A stretch of DNA of 64,000 bases from Locusta migratoria (taxonomy: Eukaryota > Arthropoda > Insecta > Orthoptera > Acrididae): assembly GCA_026315105.1 (NCBI GenBank), contig CM048744.1, positions 657,203,676 through 657,267,675 of the forward strand, given 5' to 3'. The notes below the pieces were generated by a model. That model saw only the letters and a list, made by a program, of their open reading frames with translations. It was not told where the DNA came from and did not search any database. The translations under genes were made by a program, and so were the position numbers. Positions 1 through 11,626 of the stretch are shown here, in pieces. Position 1 is the stretch's first letter; each line of letters opens with the position of its first letter.

Positions 1-1145
1 TGAAATCATAATAACGTGCTCCAGTGACCGTAGGTGGAAGAACAAGAGGCCCAATCAAGACATCACCAACAATTCCTGCCCAAATGCTCACAGAAAATCA
101 GTGTTGATGACGTGAATCGAGGAAGTACAGTACATACTAACGAAACAATTGGGTATTTTGACAATTGTCTGCACGAATTATTTCAATTACATTTAAAGAG
201 AAATACTAAAATGAGCTCTAACATGGAAAGTAAGCGTTTCTGGACACATGTCCACATAACATATTTTCTTTCTTTGAGTGTGAGGAATGTTTCCTGGAAG
301 TTTGGCTGTACCTTAATGTAACACCATGTATAGTAACGTAGTTATAAGTAAAATAACACTACTATCTATTAATTCAGAAATAAATTTTTAGGATCACTAA
401 AGGATATGCATTTCTGGAGTATTAGTTTTATCTGAGTGTATCAAGAAATATATTAAGAGAAAAATGACTGTTGAGAAGTTCTTTTGAATTTTTTTCGTAG
501 GAGATCAACTGCTATGTCCGTATGCTATAAACTCAGTACGTCCGCTCCCCCTACGACATTCGTGCTAACTGGCCATCCTGTTGTAAAGACCGCACAGGCC
601 CGTTACCAGACATGTGCGGCCTGCGTGTGTCGGCTGGTAAGCGCAGCTCCAGCTCCCCGACAGGCGTCACCTGGACGTGGGGCGTAACGAGCGGGCAGTG
701 TGGCCGGCTCACGCATTAATCACCCGCGGCCGTCACAGGGAGCGAGCGCCGACGCCGCCACGCCGCTGACTCAGCCCACGCAGACAGCGGGACCTGACAG
801 CGCCCTGCTGCTGTTGCAGGCTGCGGTTACCTGCTGCCTGCTGCCGACAGAGCTGCTGTGCCGCGACAGGCCGGCAGACGGGCGGACACGCAACTTTGCA
901 AAACGGAGCTCCATGCTACAAACTTACAGTGTTCTTCAATAAAAGACTGTATTTGTTGCAAACGTCTGTTTCATTCAGATACGACGTGTTACGTCCGGTT
1001 ACAGCATCTTCAGATATCTGATAGAAAAGAAAGAAGAGAATTAGTAAATACACGACAATATTTACATGACTGTATTGAAAAAGAAATTAAAAAAATTCAT
1101 TAGTTACAAAACAACACTATAAGATTCTAGTAATCTAATAAAAAC
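1..1145. other. Unassigned region with a GC-rich block
   Basis: No gene or repeat family is recognised. The first 480 bases are AT-rich. Positions about 560-895 form a block much richer in G, C and CpG than the surroundings, followed by AT-rich sequence again. Short frames of 60-80 codons cross the block on the plus strand in more than one frame, without any recognisable domain. The block could be an unmethylated regulatory island or first-exon region of a host gene, or part of an unrecognised repeat. The sequence alone does not decide. Confidence 0.3.
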
Positions 1146-1615
1146 TGTGGTGTCGCACAAGTCTTAAAGTGCGCGCCACCTACTTTCGCCGCGCGCCGCC
1201 ATGCACGCACGGCGCGGCGTTCTTACGTCAGCCACGAGCGCCCTCTGCTACAACTCCGCTCGTGGCCACCACTGAACGACATCGTTCACTTGGGACTGAG
1301 ATAGGAACCAGCGAACACTTCGGAATCAGATAGGCACCAGTGAAGACTTGGCTATCGGATAGGCACTAGGAATCATCATTAGGCAGGCCTCTAGCTCAAC
1401 TATGTATCAGCATTCTGCAGTAGTGAGCTATGTAAAAGTTAAGTATTACTAAGTCTCTAAGAAATATATATCTCGTTATAATTTACTCTAGTGTCTCTAG
1501 TTTCTGCTGTCCCACTGGCTGGTCACCTCCTACCTGCACAAGCGTGCATCCTTTATTCCTGTGTCGGTCTTTGTACTCGGCCACCGACACCAACCGGCGG
1601 AAACGAGACACAAAA
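1146..1615 (+). mobile_element. Probable LTR of a Ty3/gypsy-like retrotransposon (solo or 5' LTR)
   Basis: The segment begins TGTGGTGTCG and its 3' side runs into AAACGAGACACAAAAG, followed at once by TGGCGACGAGG. A TGGCGAC-type sequence immediately after an LTR is the usual look of a tRNA primer-binding site in gypsy-type elements. The body is GC-rich with short internal near-repeats (ATAGGAACCAG, ATAGGCACCAG, ATAGGCACTAG). No gag, pol or second LTR copy is seen downstream, so this is a relic of a 5' end. The exact 3' boundary, within about 5 bases, is uncertain. Confidence 0.5.
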
Positions 1616-1616
1616 G

Positions 1617-1631
1617 TGGCGACGAGGCTGG
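1617..1631 (+). other. Candidate retrotransposon primer-binding site
   Basis: The sequence starting TGGCGACGAGG directly follows the putative LTR end. It resembles the tRNA-complementary priming sites of insect gypsy-like elements. The matching tRNA cannot be named without a search. Confidence 0.4.
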
Positions 1632-1639
1632 GACAAAAA

Positions 1640-3704
1640 CACTCTCCATCACAGAGTAGGCAAAACATTGTTACCATAGATTACTACAGTGCTTTAGTGC
1701 CGACTTCAGAATGGTTTTCTAAGTAAAGAATTTTTTTAAACTATGTTGAGATATTTCCTGTATATATTGTCTTGTATTTAGTAGTTCTCCTCTTACCTCT
1801 TCGTTACATATCTTTTAAGCTTAAAAGTTGTACGTGTTGTTTAATGTTGACTCTATCCTCTAATCAGACAACAGTAGTAGTTTATTTTAATGTTACTCAT
1901 TCAAAACCTGATATGGTATTAGTTGCAGTCCAAATAGTTGTCATAAATTGCTGTTCAACAGTCAAGATTACTAAGTCATCAGATAACTTCATTAAAATTT
2001 AACTGAACACGTACATTGTTTATTAACACAGTAATTTGGTTTAATGATGGCCCTGATATTGATGTATATTCTGTTAAATGAGAAACAGAGCATTAAATTG
2101 ATTATGTGCGCGACGGACCTTATAACAAAACAACTGTGACTTGTCACCTGCATGAAATACACACTGACTATACTAAAAAAATTTGACTGCTAGAACGACA
2201 TTAAAAACACAAACCACTTTCAAAATGTTCGACTACGAGAATTTTACGCAGATCAGTACCTGATTATCAAAAATCAGTATCATACTCAATTAACTGCAAT
2301 GTTGCATAACAATCATTTACTACGGTAGCAATCAAGAAATCTGTTTAACAGGATTCCCAAAATCTATACTGCACTTTAAATCCACAAATAACTAAGTATC
2401 AAATAAAGGAAGTAGATTAATCTTTTAACTACTTAAATGAAACAGAAAAGAAAGGTCAACTTTGTTACTTATTATTAATAATCACTATTACATTACCTAA
2501 ATGATATAACCTTTTCATAATTACATGAAATGCTATTACCTTCATTCCAGGGGTGGTACAACCTTTTTCGCAATTATATGAAATGAAATGTATGTACTTG
2601 CTGGCACTGCAGCCTCTGCTCTACATCGGAGCCATATACACAACACAAGTGCTCTCTAAGCGAGCTGCACCACACGTCTGACTCTCTGTCTCTCTGCACG
2701 AGCTACAATACTATGCGATACGTAATCTTTGCCAAAGATGAAACTTCACAGATTAATGTACACATATCGCTACACGCAGTAGAAGCAATATTATACATTT
2801 TCTTGCAAGCAAGTTACTTGACACAAAACAGGAGCCACAATATTAGACATTTTCTTACAAATTCAGCAATATACATTTTCTATGGAGACGTTTCAAGCTG
2901 TCCTAACATGCCAAAACGCGACATATCGAGATAAAACAAATTTTTACAACTAATACAGTCTTTTATTCAATATTAACTTAAAACAGAAAATTGTCATTAA
3001 GGCAGCTTTTATTAAATTTTCGTGAACATAGTTTGAACACCGTTTCATGCGCAACCCATCGACTACAACTTCTTAACTATGGTAGAATAAAAGATGGAAG
3101 CCAGAATGAAGACTGCTTCTCTCATGGCACAAGAAGCGAATTCATTTTGCCTAGGCCTGAAGAGGTTGGCAAGTTACAATTAGCATATCGTGCCCTGTTG
3201 TGTCATGTGATACATCATCTTAAACGTGTCATTCCACGTCCCATTCATTTCAGTGGACTTGCCTTTCTGATGGTACACATGACATGATTGTGAGGCATGA
3301 TGCATGACATACTCTATGTAACTGTAACGCAGTTGTATCACATTATGTTTGAAGAAGTGAAATTGCAATTTGTTTCATGTGGTTACATCATGTCATATGA
3401 AACCAATTTATTTAATACTGTGCATTATTTCAAGTAAAGCTACATGATACGTATTGTCATGTTGTATAAACCCACGTTCACACAGGGATTTATCGCGGAG
3501 ATTTGTGCTCGGCACATGTAGCTGACGACGTGTGGCACACGTTTCAAGCTCCTACCACATTTGCCTGCAACATCGACGCTAGAATTCCGAGAAAAACTCT
3601 GTTCTACGACATGTGCCTTGTTCTTAAGATTAAAGGAATCAATGAACTTTGTTAATCTCTTGTAACTATAAATCTGCGTATAGTAACTGTGGAACGTAGA
3701 AGAT
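1640..3704. other. Unassigned AT-rich region
   Basis: No gene, tRNA-like motif or known repeat end was recognised. Frames here are under 100 codons and lack domains. Positions about 2600-2700 are somewhat less AT-rich but show no promoter motif that can be defended. Confidence 0.4.
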
Positions 3705-3820
3705 AAACTGTTGTGGTCTTCAGTCCGCAGACTACTTTGATGTGGCTCTCCACGCTACCCTGTCCTGTGCAAGTCTCTGATCTGAGCATACGGCAACCTA
3801 CATCCTTTTGAATCTGCTTA
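3705..3820 (-). mobile_element. LINE 3' fragment (RTE-like C-terminal region)
   Basis: The block from TCAGTCCGCAGACTAC to CATCCTTTTGAATCTGCTT resembles, from memory, a very common grasshopper repeat corresponding to the C-terminal end of a LINE reverse transcriptase ORF on the minus strand. Only about 115 bases survive and the frame is broken. Assignment to an RTE-type element is tentative. Confidence 0.4.
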
Positions 3821-4440
3821 CTGCTGTGCAGTGATCGGCACATGTGACTTCGCGCTGGACAACAGTGAGTCCTGGGCCAATGCCGTAGAGTAAGAACCGC
3901 ACTGGCATTCCACCCAGTACGTGTAAGTTGCCCCCACGCTTCCAGAAGCAGTCGTCCTGTTCTGGTATAGACTGCCGCCAAATTTTCCGCAGCTCAACAT
4001 TCACGGAGGCCCCATCCCCTGGTCGAAAACAGCGGAAAACCTCGGGGCGTACTCTCGTCCATCATATCGCTGGACGGCGCTCATGCAAAACATCAGGAAC
4101 AAAGCAGTGGAGCGCTTACACGCCTTGTATCCGCTGCTAAACCCGCAGCCTACGTAGTCTCCGCGCCACGGTATTACTTTCCCCATGACTCTGGTACGAA
4201 CATTGTACGAGCGGCAGCGCTGGTGCAAATATGCTACCACTTTTCTTTAAATGCTCACTTTTGTGGCAATAATGGAGATGCCATATTTCTGCTTTAGCTA
4301 CTCCTCAGTTAAGCCTTAACAATGATGTCAGTGAAGGTTCTGAGTTTCTAGTGCACGGTTATGTCCACAAATAAATAAATAAATAAATAAATAAAAATAA
4401 AAAAAAGGTTGCGGAGTTCATCACTAGTAGCAGATTTGCA
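3821..4440. other. Unassigned region with overlapping short frames
   Basis: A moderately GC-rich stretch (3830-4240) carries overlapping 60-109 codon frames on both strands, as expected of shadows rather than a gene. An AAAT-type microsatellite sits at about 4370-4400. Confidence 0.35.
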
Positions 4441-4590
4441 CCACACTGCTTGTCATGTAAGTAGATTTGAATTGTTTTGTGTTTCGTCTAGTTTCCTTGG
4501 AAATGGATTTGTGGCAGTTTCTAGTAAATATTTATTGTATTGATTTAACATTTATATATTTTAAGAAAGCCTATGATTCTATCCATAGAA
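4440..4590 (+). pseudogene. Short LINE reverse transcriptase relic
   Basis: Translation on the plus strand gives FIYFKKAYDSIHR, closely matching reverse transcriptase motif A of LINEs, where the aspartate of the AYD segment is a catalytic metal ligand. The match ends where the tRNA-headed repeat at 4587 begins, so the LINE seems to have been interrupted by it. No continuation is seen on the far side. Confidence 0.5.
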
Positions 4591-4876
4591 CCGGGACTCG
4601 AACCTGGGATCTTTGCCTTTTTCGGGCAACCGCTCTACCACTGAGCTACCCCGACACGACTCACGGTGCCGCCCTACAACCTCAATTCTGCCAGTACCTC
4701 GCCTCCTACTTTCCAAACTTCACAGAAGTTATCCTGCGAAACTTGCAAGACTAGCACTCCTGGAAGAGAGGATATGGTGGAGACATGGCTTAGCCACGGC
4801 CTAAGGCATGTTTCCAGATTGAAACTTTAACTCTGCAGCGGAGTGTGTGCTGATATGAAACTTCCGGGCAGTTTCA
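4587..4876 (-). mobile_element. tRNA-headed SINE-like repeat
   Basis: On the minus strand 4592-4655 reads as a degenerate tRNA: a GTAGCTCAGTGGTAGAGC-type A box, an anticodon arm with paired TTGCC and GGCAA, and the B box GGTTCGAGTCC. The body continues to a conserved end that includes GCAGCGGAGTGTGTGCTGATA. The same family recurs near 58538. The tRNA anticodon loop is abnormal, so this is a retroposon head rather than a working tRNA gene. Confidence 0.6.
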
Positions 4877-5365
4877 TCTATTTTTGTCATTTCGATCACT
4901 TAGCAGCTGTAACTAGGTCTGGAACACGGAATACACAGTGGTAGCAAATCTGCAAATTGGCGCTGCCGCCCGAGGGTTAAAGTGAGCGGACGTGACGTGG
5001 GGTAACGCTTCCGCAGTTCACCATTTGAGCTATGAATGCTCGATATCGTGTAATGGAGTCCCACGAGTCCTATTTGTGAACAAATTTAACGATGACGACG
5101 TGCGTGACGTAGGAATACTGTATCCCTTGGACACATTCGTGAAGTGTTGTCTCAACGACGACATTGTGTACCCTATCGTAACCGTCATTTTGGCGACTCC
5201 GGAAGCTCTGACGGCGAATTTCCTCCTTTTAGAAGAATTCACGTCAACTTATGCAGTGTTTTTCATCAGAACACCTAGTACTGTGGTGTTTTGTATCCTT
5301 CCCACAATTTCACTGTGCTGAGTTGGTCACAAGAGCTGTACACTTCGCCACGCAGATCCATTACG

Positions 5366-5565
5366 CCGGCCACGGTGGCCGAGGGGACTGAGGCGCTCCA
5401 GTCAAATACTGCACGGCCACTACGGTCGGGGGTTAGAAATCCCCCTCGGGCACGGATATTTGTGCCTCCTTAGGATAAGCTAGTTCATAAGTAGTTTGTA
5501 ACTTTAGGGACTGATGACCCAGTAGTTAAGTCCCTTAAGTTTTACAAACATTTGAACATTTTTTG
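5366..5565 (+). mobile_element. SINE family A (tRNA-Leu/Ser-like head)
   Basis: The head has the A box TGGCCGAGGGG and a B box degraded to GGGTTAGAAATCC. It is followed by the family tail containing TAGTTTGTAACTTTAGGGAC and the end ACAAACATTTGAAC. Pol III promoter boxes inside a tRNA-like head define a SINE. No convincing target-site duplication was found for this copy. Confidence 0.8.
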
Positions 5566-5707
5566 GGAGAACCATCACACAGCAAACTGTTTCTACTGCA
5601 GTAAGGAAACAGAGCCTTAGTGCCGCAATGCTGACTGCTAACGAAGCCAGCAGTGTATGGCGTAGGTTTTCAGATAGGTAATTAGCTAGAAGTCAATAAA
5701 ATCAAAA

Positions 5708-5890
5708 GTTCAAATGTTTGTTTTCCTATTGCTATGGTCATCAATCCCTACACGTAGAAACTACTAAAACTAACTTACTGTAAGGACAACACACACACTC
5801 ATTCCCGAGGGAGGACTAGAACCTCCGGAGGGAACTGCCGCCCAGTCCGTAGCATGACGCCATAGACAACACTGCCATTCCTCGCGGCGG
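5708..5890 (-). mobile_element. Diverged SINE of the A/B superfamily
   Basis: Read on the minus strand it ends ACAAACATTTGAAC and keeps a diverged tail, a short CA run and a degenerate B box (GAGGTTCTAGTCC). The head is poorly preserved. It lies about 140 bases from the family A copy at 5366 and in the opposite orientation. Confidence 0.6.
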
Positions 5891-6179
5891 CAAGTAGTAT
5901 AACCCAGTTTTATTGTTTTCGACAGCGATTTTTCAACGTCGCCAATGGTATCGTCATGAGTGTCCTAGGGAAATTTGATGAGACCGTTATTATTTTATAC
6001 CTACATAAATGAACTATAATGAACTGAAGGACACAGGGACAGTGTGGGTAGCAATCTGGGGGTGTTTGGTAATGCTACTGTGGTGTATACAAAGGTGTTA
6101 ATAACTGTAGTGGGACGCAATATGATTCGAAAAATTTTCTTGTTAGTTTGTAAGGCTACTAGGTCTTAAAGCAGAAAAA

Positions 6180-6828
6180 ATCAGATGATGCACATGAGTA
6201 GGAAACACTCCGAAAATGATCGGATCAGCGTTAGCAGTGTCCCGTCGATAAAATATCTAGGCGTAGCTTTGGAGAGCCATATAAAATGTAACGAGCGTGT
6301 AAGAATAGTCACGGGGAAGGCGGATGGTCGACATATTCTGAGAGTGTTGGCAAGATGTGGTTCATCGGTGACGGTGACCGCATATATAACGGTTATGTTT
6401 CCTCAGAACTGCTCAACTGTTTGTGATCTCCACGAGAAACGTTTAAAGGCAGACAAAGAAATAGATCAGAGACGGGCTGCTATGTTTGTTTCTGTTAAGT
6501 TCAATAAATGAGTTACTGTTTCAGGCATGGTTTGAAAAATGAAAATGAGAATAGCTGGAGAGATATACTGTTGCGGAATTTACAGGACCTGAATTTGAAG
6601 CTGCATTCAGAACGACTAACTTACATTTCTTGCATAGACCATAATGTCAACATTTGGCTGCGTTACCCGTATTTCAAGATAACGTGCTAAAAGTCATGTA
6701 AATTAGGGCATTAGCCCTTCCATCTGCATGCAGAAGAGAATAGAAAATTTCTAGTTGTGGTACGAGGAACCATCTACCATGCACTTTACGGTGGATTGTG
6801 GAGAATGTATGTAGGTGTTAGAGCCAGT
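6180..6828 (+). mobile_element. CR1/Jockey-like LINE, 5'-truncated 3' end
   Basis: A 108-codon frame (6185-6511) contains IKYLGVALESHIKCNE and QRRAAMFV. These match the post-catalytic thumb and C-terminal part of CR1/Jockey-type reverse transcriptases. Downstream is the family 3' UTR with CATGCACTTTACGGTGGATT and the terminal GTATGTAGGTG. The copy lacks endonuclease and palm domains and is dead. The same 3' end recurs at 14803, 17785, 24160 and 38392. Confidence 0.7.
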
Positions 6829-6838
6829 AAACATCCTC

Positions 6839-7030
6839 AAAAAATGTTCATGAGCTTATGGGACTTAACTACTGGGTCATCAGTCCCTAAACTTACAAAC
6901 TACTTATCAACTAGCTAACACTAAGGACGGCACAAATATCCATGCCCGAGGGGGGATTCGAACCCCCGACCGCAGTGGCCGTGAAGACCGTGACTGGCGC
7001 GCCGCAGTCCCCTCGGCCACCGCCGCCGGC
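6839..7030 (-). mobile_element. SINE family A with exact target-site duplication
   Basis: A complete minus-strand copy with A box, B box and family tail. It is flanked by the exact 10-bp duplication AAACATCCTC at 6829-6838 and 7031-7040. It inserted about ten bases beyond the 3' end of the LINE at 6180-6828. Confidence 0.9.
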
Positions 7031-7040
7031 AAACATCCTC

Positions 7041-8569
7041 GACTGGAAGAAAATCTAATCAGCAAATGGACAAAGATATTATAGAATAAAGGTATTGATT
7101 TTCGTGATAAAAGGAGAAAATCATATCAACTGAATAGCTTCTTTAAAGGATAAGTTCAGGTATAAAATTCAACAATCAGGTCTCTTGTTCTGCTTTTCGT
7201 TGAGGTAGTAATATTCTTGTGTCAGAACATAGGTCCCACCACAGAAACACGAAACATGAACCCAGCAAAGCGCATTACATTTATATATGTATTTTATTAT
7301 CTTTAACATTATTCTTAGTAACGTTCGTTTTATGTTGAGGACTGCCACTTAAATATTTCATGGCCGACTAAAAACAGTAAATATGCAGCAGATAATTTAT
7401 ATATAAACATTACAAGTATTTGTGGACAATAACTGAATATATTTGTATAAAAAGCCAAGATAAATTGAATATTAATTGTGTAACTATATTTCGGCGGCGG
7501 CAGTATATTTGAACAGTGAGACGACACGCTTAATGGCTATCTGAGCAAAGAGCTTCAGTCTCAACCGGGTTTTAGTATTGTTAAATATATATTTGTTTGT
7601 TAAATGTAAACAACATTTGTAGGGAAGTGGTCAAAGCATTTAATTCTGTGATATTCAAATGTATAATATTTTGGAAGGGTAATTGTATTTTAAAGGTGAG
7701 GCGTTAGGATGCGCGGAAAGATACAATTTTGGGAGCAGGGAGAGCACGCTTTTCGAACGCTTGGGAGGGGACTCGTAACTTGGACGTGGTGGTGAAAGGT
7801 TGTGCCGCTGGGCGGTCTGAAGCCGCGTTACGAACTTGTGATTTGAAGAGAGAGGCATGTGTGGACTTAAAAAATTTACGGAACTGTGCCTGCAGAACTT
7901 AGTCTCTGGTTGGAAAGTGATAAACTACGCACGATAGTAGGGCTGTGGAACTGTGATAATTCAGCAATCACATACTCGTGTGATGACTAACTGTGTTTTC
8001 TAACAAATACTTTTATCGTGGATTAACTTGAAACTGCAAAGTTCGATGGACTACTCTAAGGAGTGATAATTGGGAACTTTTACTCTCGAGTGCGTGTGAT
8101 ACTAATTGTATCTCTCATGAACAATAGTTGGGGAAATATTTAGTTATTTACCGATGTATAAAGCAGGACCACCTCCGTGTATCATGTCTAATAAAAGTAA
8201 TAAACTCCATTTATAAGGCATTACTTCGTGAGATGAATAACTTCTTCATCTTAGAATCCATTTTGTTGGTTACTCAGAAGTTTAATTTATGTTTGTTTAA
8301 ATATATTTTCACGTCATCATATGCAGATTAATAGACTGGCTAAACTATAGATTAAGTATTGATCTTGTTTAAACAGATTGGGTAGCTGTTTAGGGCATAG
8401 AAGCTGACATACATAACTCACCCCTATGTATAGAGACAACAAGCCATAAACTTTTACTACCCGAGTTATGTATTGCCCAAGTCTTATTGGTGAGAACCGA
8501 TAGGAAGGTCGCACCTTGTATGTACTCTCATTCTCATACAGTGAATGAATAAAGTCTCATCACACGATG
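7041..8569. other. Unassigned AT-rich region
   Basis: No gene or repeat family was recognised. Frames are all under 70 codons. Positions 7860-8540 are low in CpG and contain scattered near-polyadenylation signals, without supporting structure. Confidence 0.4.
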
Positions 8570-9790
8570 TGGCAGTTTCTTGAGATTCCTAATGTTAATG
8601 ACGTCGTATATCCTGAATCATGTGTCGTATGTGGTTCTTACCCTTACATCAATTGTTACATCACCGTAAGGAATATGTTTAACAGATTTGGTTGAAATCG
8701 GTCCAGTGGTTGAGGAGAAAATGACCAGCACTGTCGCTTAATGCTGCAGTTTTTTGCGCATCTCATTGTTTATGACGTCATAGCTCGTGAACTATTGTGT
8801 CCTAATAGCATTATTTGTCAGGTTCGTAGAGTGTAGAGTGGAATATTAGAAAACTGCCTCCAAAATGTCTTGTACATGGAGTCGGTAATAAAGACGTAGT
8901 AAATTACAATCTCGTGCTTATTAGAGCGAATGTCATGCATTTTATTGTCTTTGACGGCATAGCACTTAAACTATATGTCGTAATACGATATTGTTCCGAA
9001 GGTACTCCAGTAGTGTATGCGTAAAATGTCTGCAAAATACGTCGCGAATCGAGTTAGTAGGAAAGATATTTAAATCAAAACGTCATGCGTTATGAAGTTT
9101 TCAAAAAATGTTCAAATGTTTGTAGCACTTATGGGACTTAACTACGGGGTCATCAGTCCCTAAGCTTACAAACTACTTATGACTAAATACTAAAGACGGC
9201 ACAAGTACCCACGCCCGAGGGGGGGATTTGAACCTCCGACCGTAGTGTATGAAGTTTTTCATGAGCCTAATTGTTTATGACTCCATATCATGAACTGTGT
9301 GTCGCACTATGATAAAATTTCGAACATACTTTCAGTGATGTATGTGTAAACTTTGTGTAACATTTATCGCGAGTAGAACTAATAGTGTGCGAATAATCTA
9401 TTGTGACGACGTACCAAATGCCGTAATTTTTCTGTATGAACGCAGAAAAAATGGTAAGCGATAAACTGGTTTCCTTTTATCATTTTGCAGGGGTTGTCAT
9501 CGAGAAAAAGTTTCCTAAAGGTTTGAAATTATGTTTAAAGTTTGTTGGAAGTCGCTTAGAGCTCTCCTACTCAAATAGTGGACTGTCTATCGCGTGCCGT
9601 AAGGCAGGGAAATTTTCACTGTTCATGACGCAATATCTCCTGAACTATCGCCTCTATCAAAAAATCCTTTCTTAGCTGATGTCTTCTGCCTATAATCTAC
9701 ATTTCTGCCAAATTACAGCTTCAAAGGCGAAGTATTTTTCAAGATTTCGTGTTTAGTCAGTGAGTGAGTGAATGAGTGTCCTTTCGCTTT
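8570..9790. repeat. Degenerate tandem repeat, period about 175 bp, with a SINE inside
   Basis: A motif of the form ATGACGTCATATCNCCTGAACTAT recurs in degenerate form at 8598, 8772, 8951, 9277 and 9625. After removal of the 157 bases added by the SINE and its duplication (9101-9257), the spacings are about 174, 179, 169 and 348 (twice 174). This indicates five recognisable units, and perhaps a sixth lost between the last two. The region ends near GTGAGTGAGTGAATGAGTG and TATATAGATAGAGATG. It could be satellite-like or the internal repeat of a transposon. Confidence 0.55.
9101..9247 (-). mobile_element. SINE family A, 5'-truncated
   Basis: The minus-strand copy keeps the tail and B box but stops before the A box, so it lacks a full pol III promoter. 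It is flanked by the duplication TATGAAGTTT at 9091-9100 and 9248-9257. Truncation on the head side inside a duplication is the normal product of incomplete reverse transcription. Confidence 0.85.
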
Positions 9791-10938
9791 TATATAGATA
9801 GAGATGAGAATTGGCATCGCACATGAAACTTGTGACCGACAAATTTTCTTCACGAAGGTGTTCACAAATCTGTACGACCTAGATGTCGGAGAACTGTTAC
9901 CTTTTCCTCGTTAAAAACTCGTAAAAGTGGTTGCTTGACAATGATAGCCATGATTCTATATGTGTTATTCAATTCTCTTTGGTTAACAAGAAACTTAAAA
10001 CGATTGTGGTTATTTCTGATGATTTCATTTCTGGTAGGCTTTCAGCGTCCCTATAATGATCATAAACCCCCCTTTCTCTTTCACTCCCTCTCTTCTCCTC
10101 ACTTTTTCTTTCATTTCTCTGTTTACTAGGTTTTGTTCTTGATTTCCAGTTTTCCTCTCTTTTCTTGTTCAGTCTTTGGTTATGTCTTGTTCATGTCCAT
10201 TCTCCTGATGCACAAAATTGAAACCACACTGTCCGCTTCTTGAGTGCATAATTGCTGATTAACCTTCATTGTACCTAACGTCAAACTAACATAAGTATCG
10301 TTTCGCTGCTTGTCACTATTGGAAGTTCTTGTTTTATTTTTATTTTTCACCACTTTGGTGATATCGGTGTCAGCCAAGCAGTTAAGCTTCGCGCTATGAC
10401 ACCGAGCGTTTTCACAAACTTTTTTGCTCGCTGAAAGTCGAGATAGCATTTTACCGCGACTTCTGTCCCATATCTTCGTCCACGTCATAATCCTGATACG
10501 ACCCGACACGTCGTAAACATCTACGTGTAGCGGCCTCGTCTGGTTTTTATCGCGTAAACGTCTGTTCCGAGTTTTGATGCTCAAACCACTAGTCAAGTTG
10601 TGCAACTTGCGATACTGTTTTACGTTCAAAATCGTCGCATATATTACTGAGGACAGATTTCTTTGTCTTTCTTACTTTTTCAGAATTATGTTCGTAAATC
10701 ATACACCTATCATTGGTTTCACTTTAGGAGATATATATAGAAACCTATTTGGTCACTCCAAGTTTTTCTACTGCCACACGATTAAACTGTAAACCAAAGA
10801 ATTCAAATATTTGACGTCATGGCGCTTTATGCATCCCTGTCTTCTTCATTCGTGCCCGACGTAGTTTTACTGCAATTCTGTCTACTCCTCACATGTCTCA
10901 ACGCAATTAATTTCTAACGTGCCAAGTTGGTAAATATA
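9791..10938. other. Unassigned region with one 149-codon minus-strand frame
   Basis: The minus-strand frame 10180-10629 is the longest frame here with no transposon resemblance. Its translation is basic and polar, with no signal peptide, membrane segment or known motif. Nothing beside it suggests splicing to other exons. It may be chance, a relic, or a host exon. Confidence 0.25.
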
Positions 10939-11626
10939 CCGGGCGATGAAAAAGTCTGTATAAATTCGAAAACTTAATAAATCACGGAATAATTTACATA
11001 AAGAGGTAAAAAATTGTCAGACATGCTTGGAATGACATGGGGTTTTGGGTTTTATTAGGAAAAAAAAAACGGAGTAAAATCATTAGAGTCGCAGCAGATG
11101 ACAACTCTCACTACTAAAATCCTTCTATCTCATAGGTTTTACCCTCGATTAATCTGGTGTTGAATGTTTCGGTAACAGTGTATGCACCAGCGTTGTAATA
11201 CTGTTGTTTAAACAAGACTGGCATTCGAGTGTATCTTCCGATCGGAACATACAGTGCCTCACCATAACTCCGGACATGTTTCATAGTGCTGTTCACAACA
11301 TTATTCCTCGACTACAGCTATTGTTGAGGAATGATGGTGAACATATTGAGCATTTCCTGTAAAGAACATCATCTTTGCTTTGCCTTAATTTGTTATGCTA
11401 ATTATTACTTTTCTTATCAGATGAAGCGGCACTTGACGGACAATTTTTTACCTTCTATTTGTTTTTTGTTTTTATTTTAATTTTAAAATTTATTTATTTA
11501 CTTTTTGTTTTGTTCTAATAAAACCCAGTGTCATTCCAAGCGTGTGTGTCAATTTCTACCTTTCTATCTATATTATTCCGTGATTTATTTAGTTTTCAAA
11601 TGTATACTGTCTTTTTTATCACCCGA
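10939..11626. mobile_element. Internally deleted DNA transposon with TIRs over 100 bp (Tc1/mariner-like)
   Basis: The ends are inverted copies over roughly 120 bases. The left arm begins CCGGGCGATGAAAAAGTC and the right arm ends as the complement, GACTTTTTTATCACCCG-like. Both contain AATAAATCACGGAATAAT and GCTTGGAATGACA when read inward. TA flanks both ends (10937-10938 and 11627-11628), the usual Tc1/mariner target. The interior (about 11100-11430) holds only a broken remnant, with no full transposase frame, so the copy is non-autonomous. Another end of this family lies at 45001-45058. Confidence 0.65.

Noticed and set aside
8570..9790. CRISPR-like array
   Set aside because: The period is about 175 bp, units are degenerate, there are no short spacers, and the sequence is eukaryotic.
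10180..10629. 149-codon minus-strand frame considered as a host gene
   Set aside because: No domain, splice context or homologue can be recognised, and a frame of this length can occur by chance. It is kept only as a note within an unassigned region.
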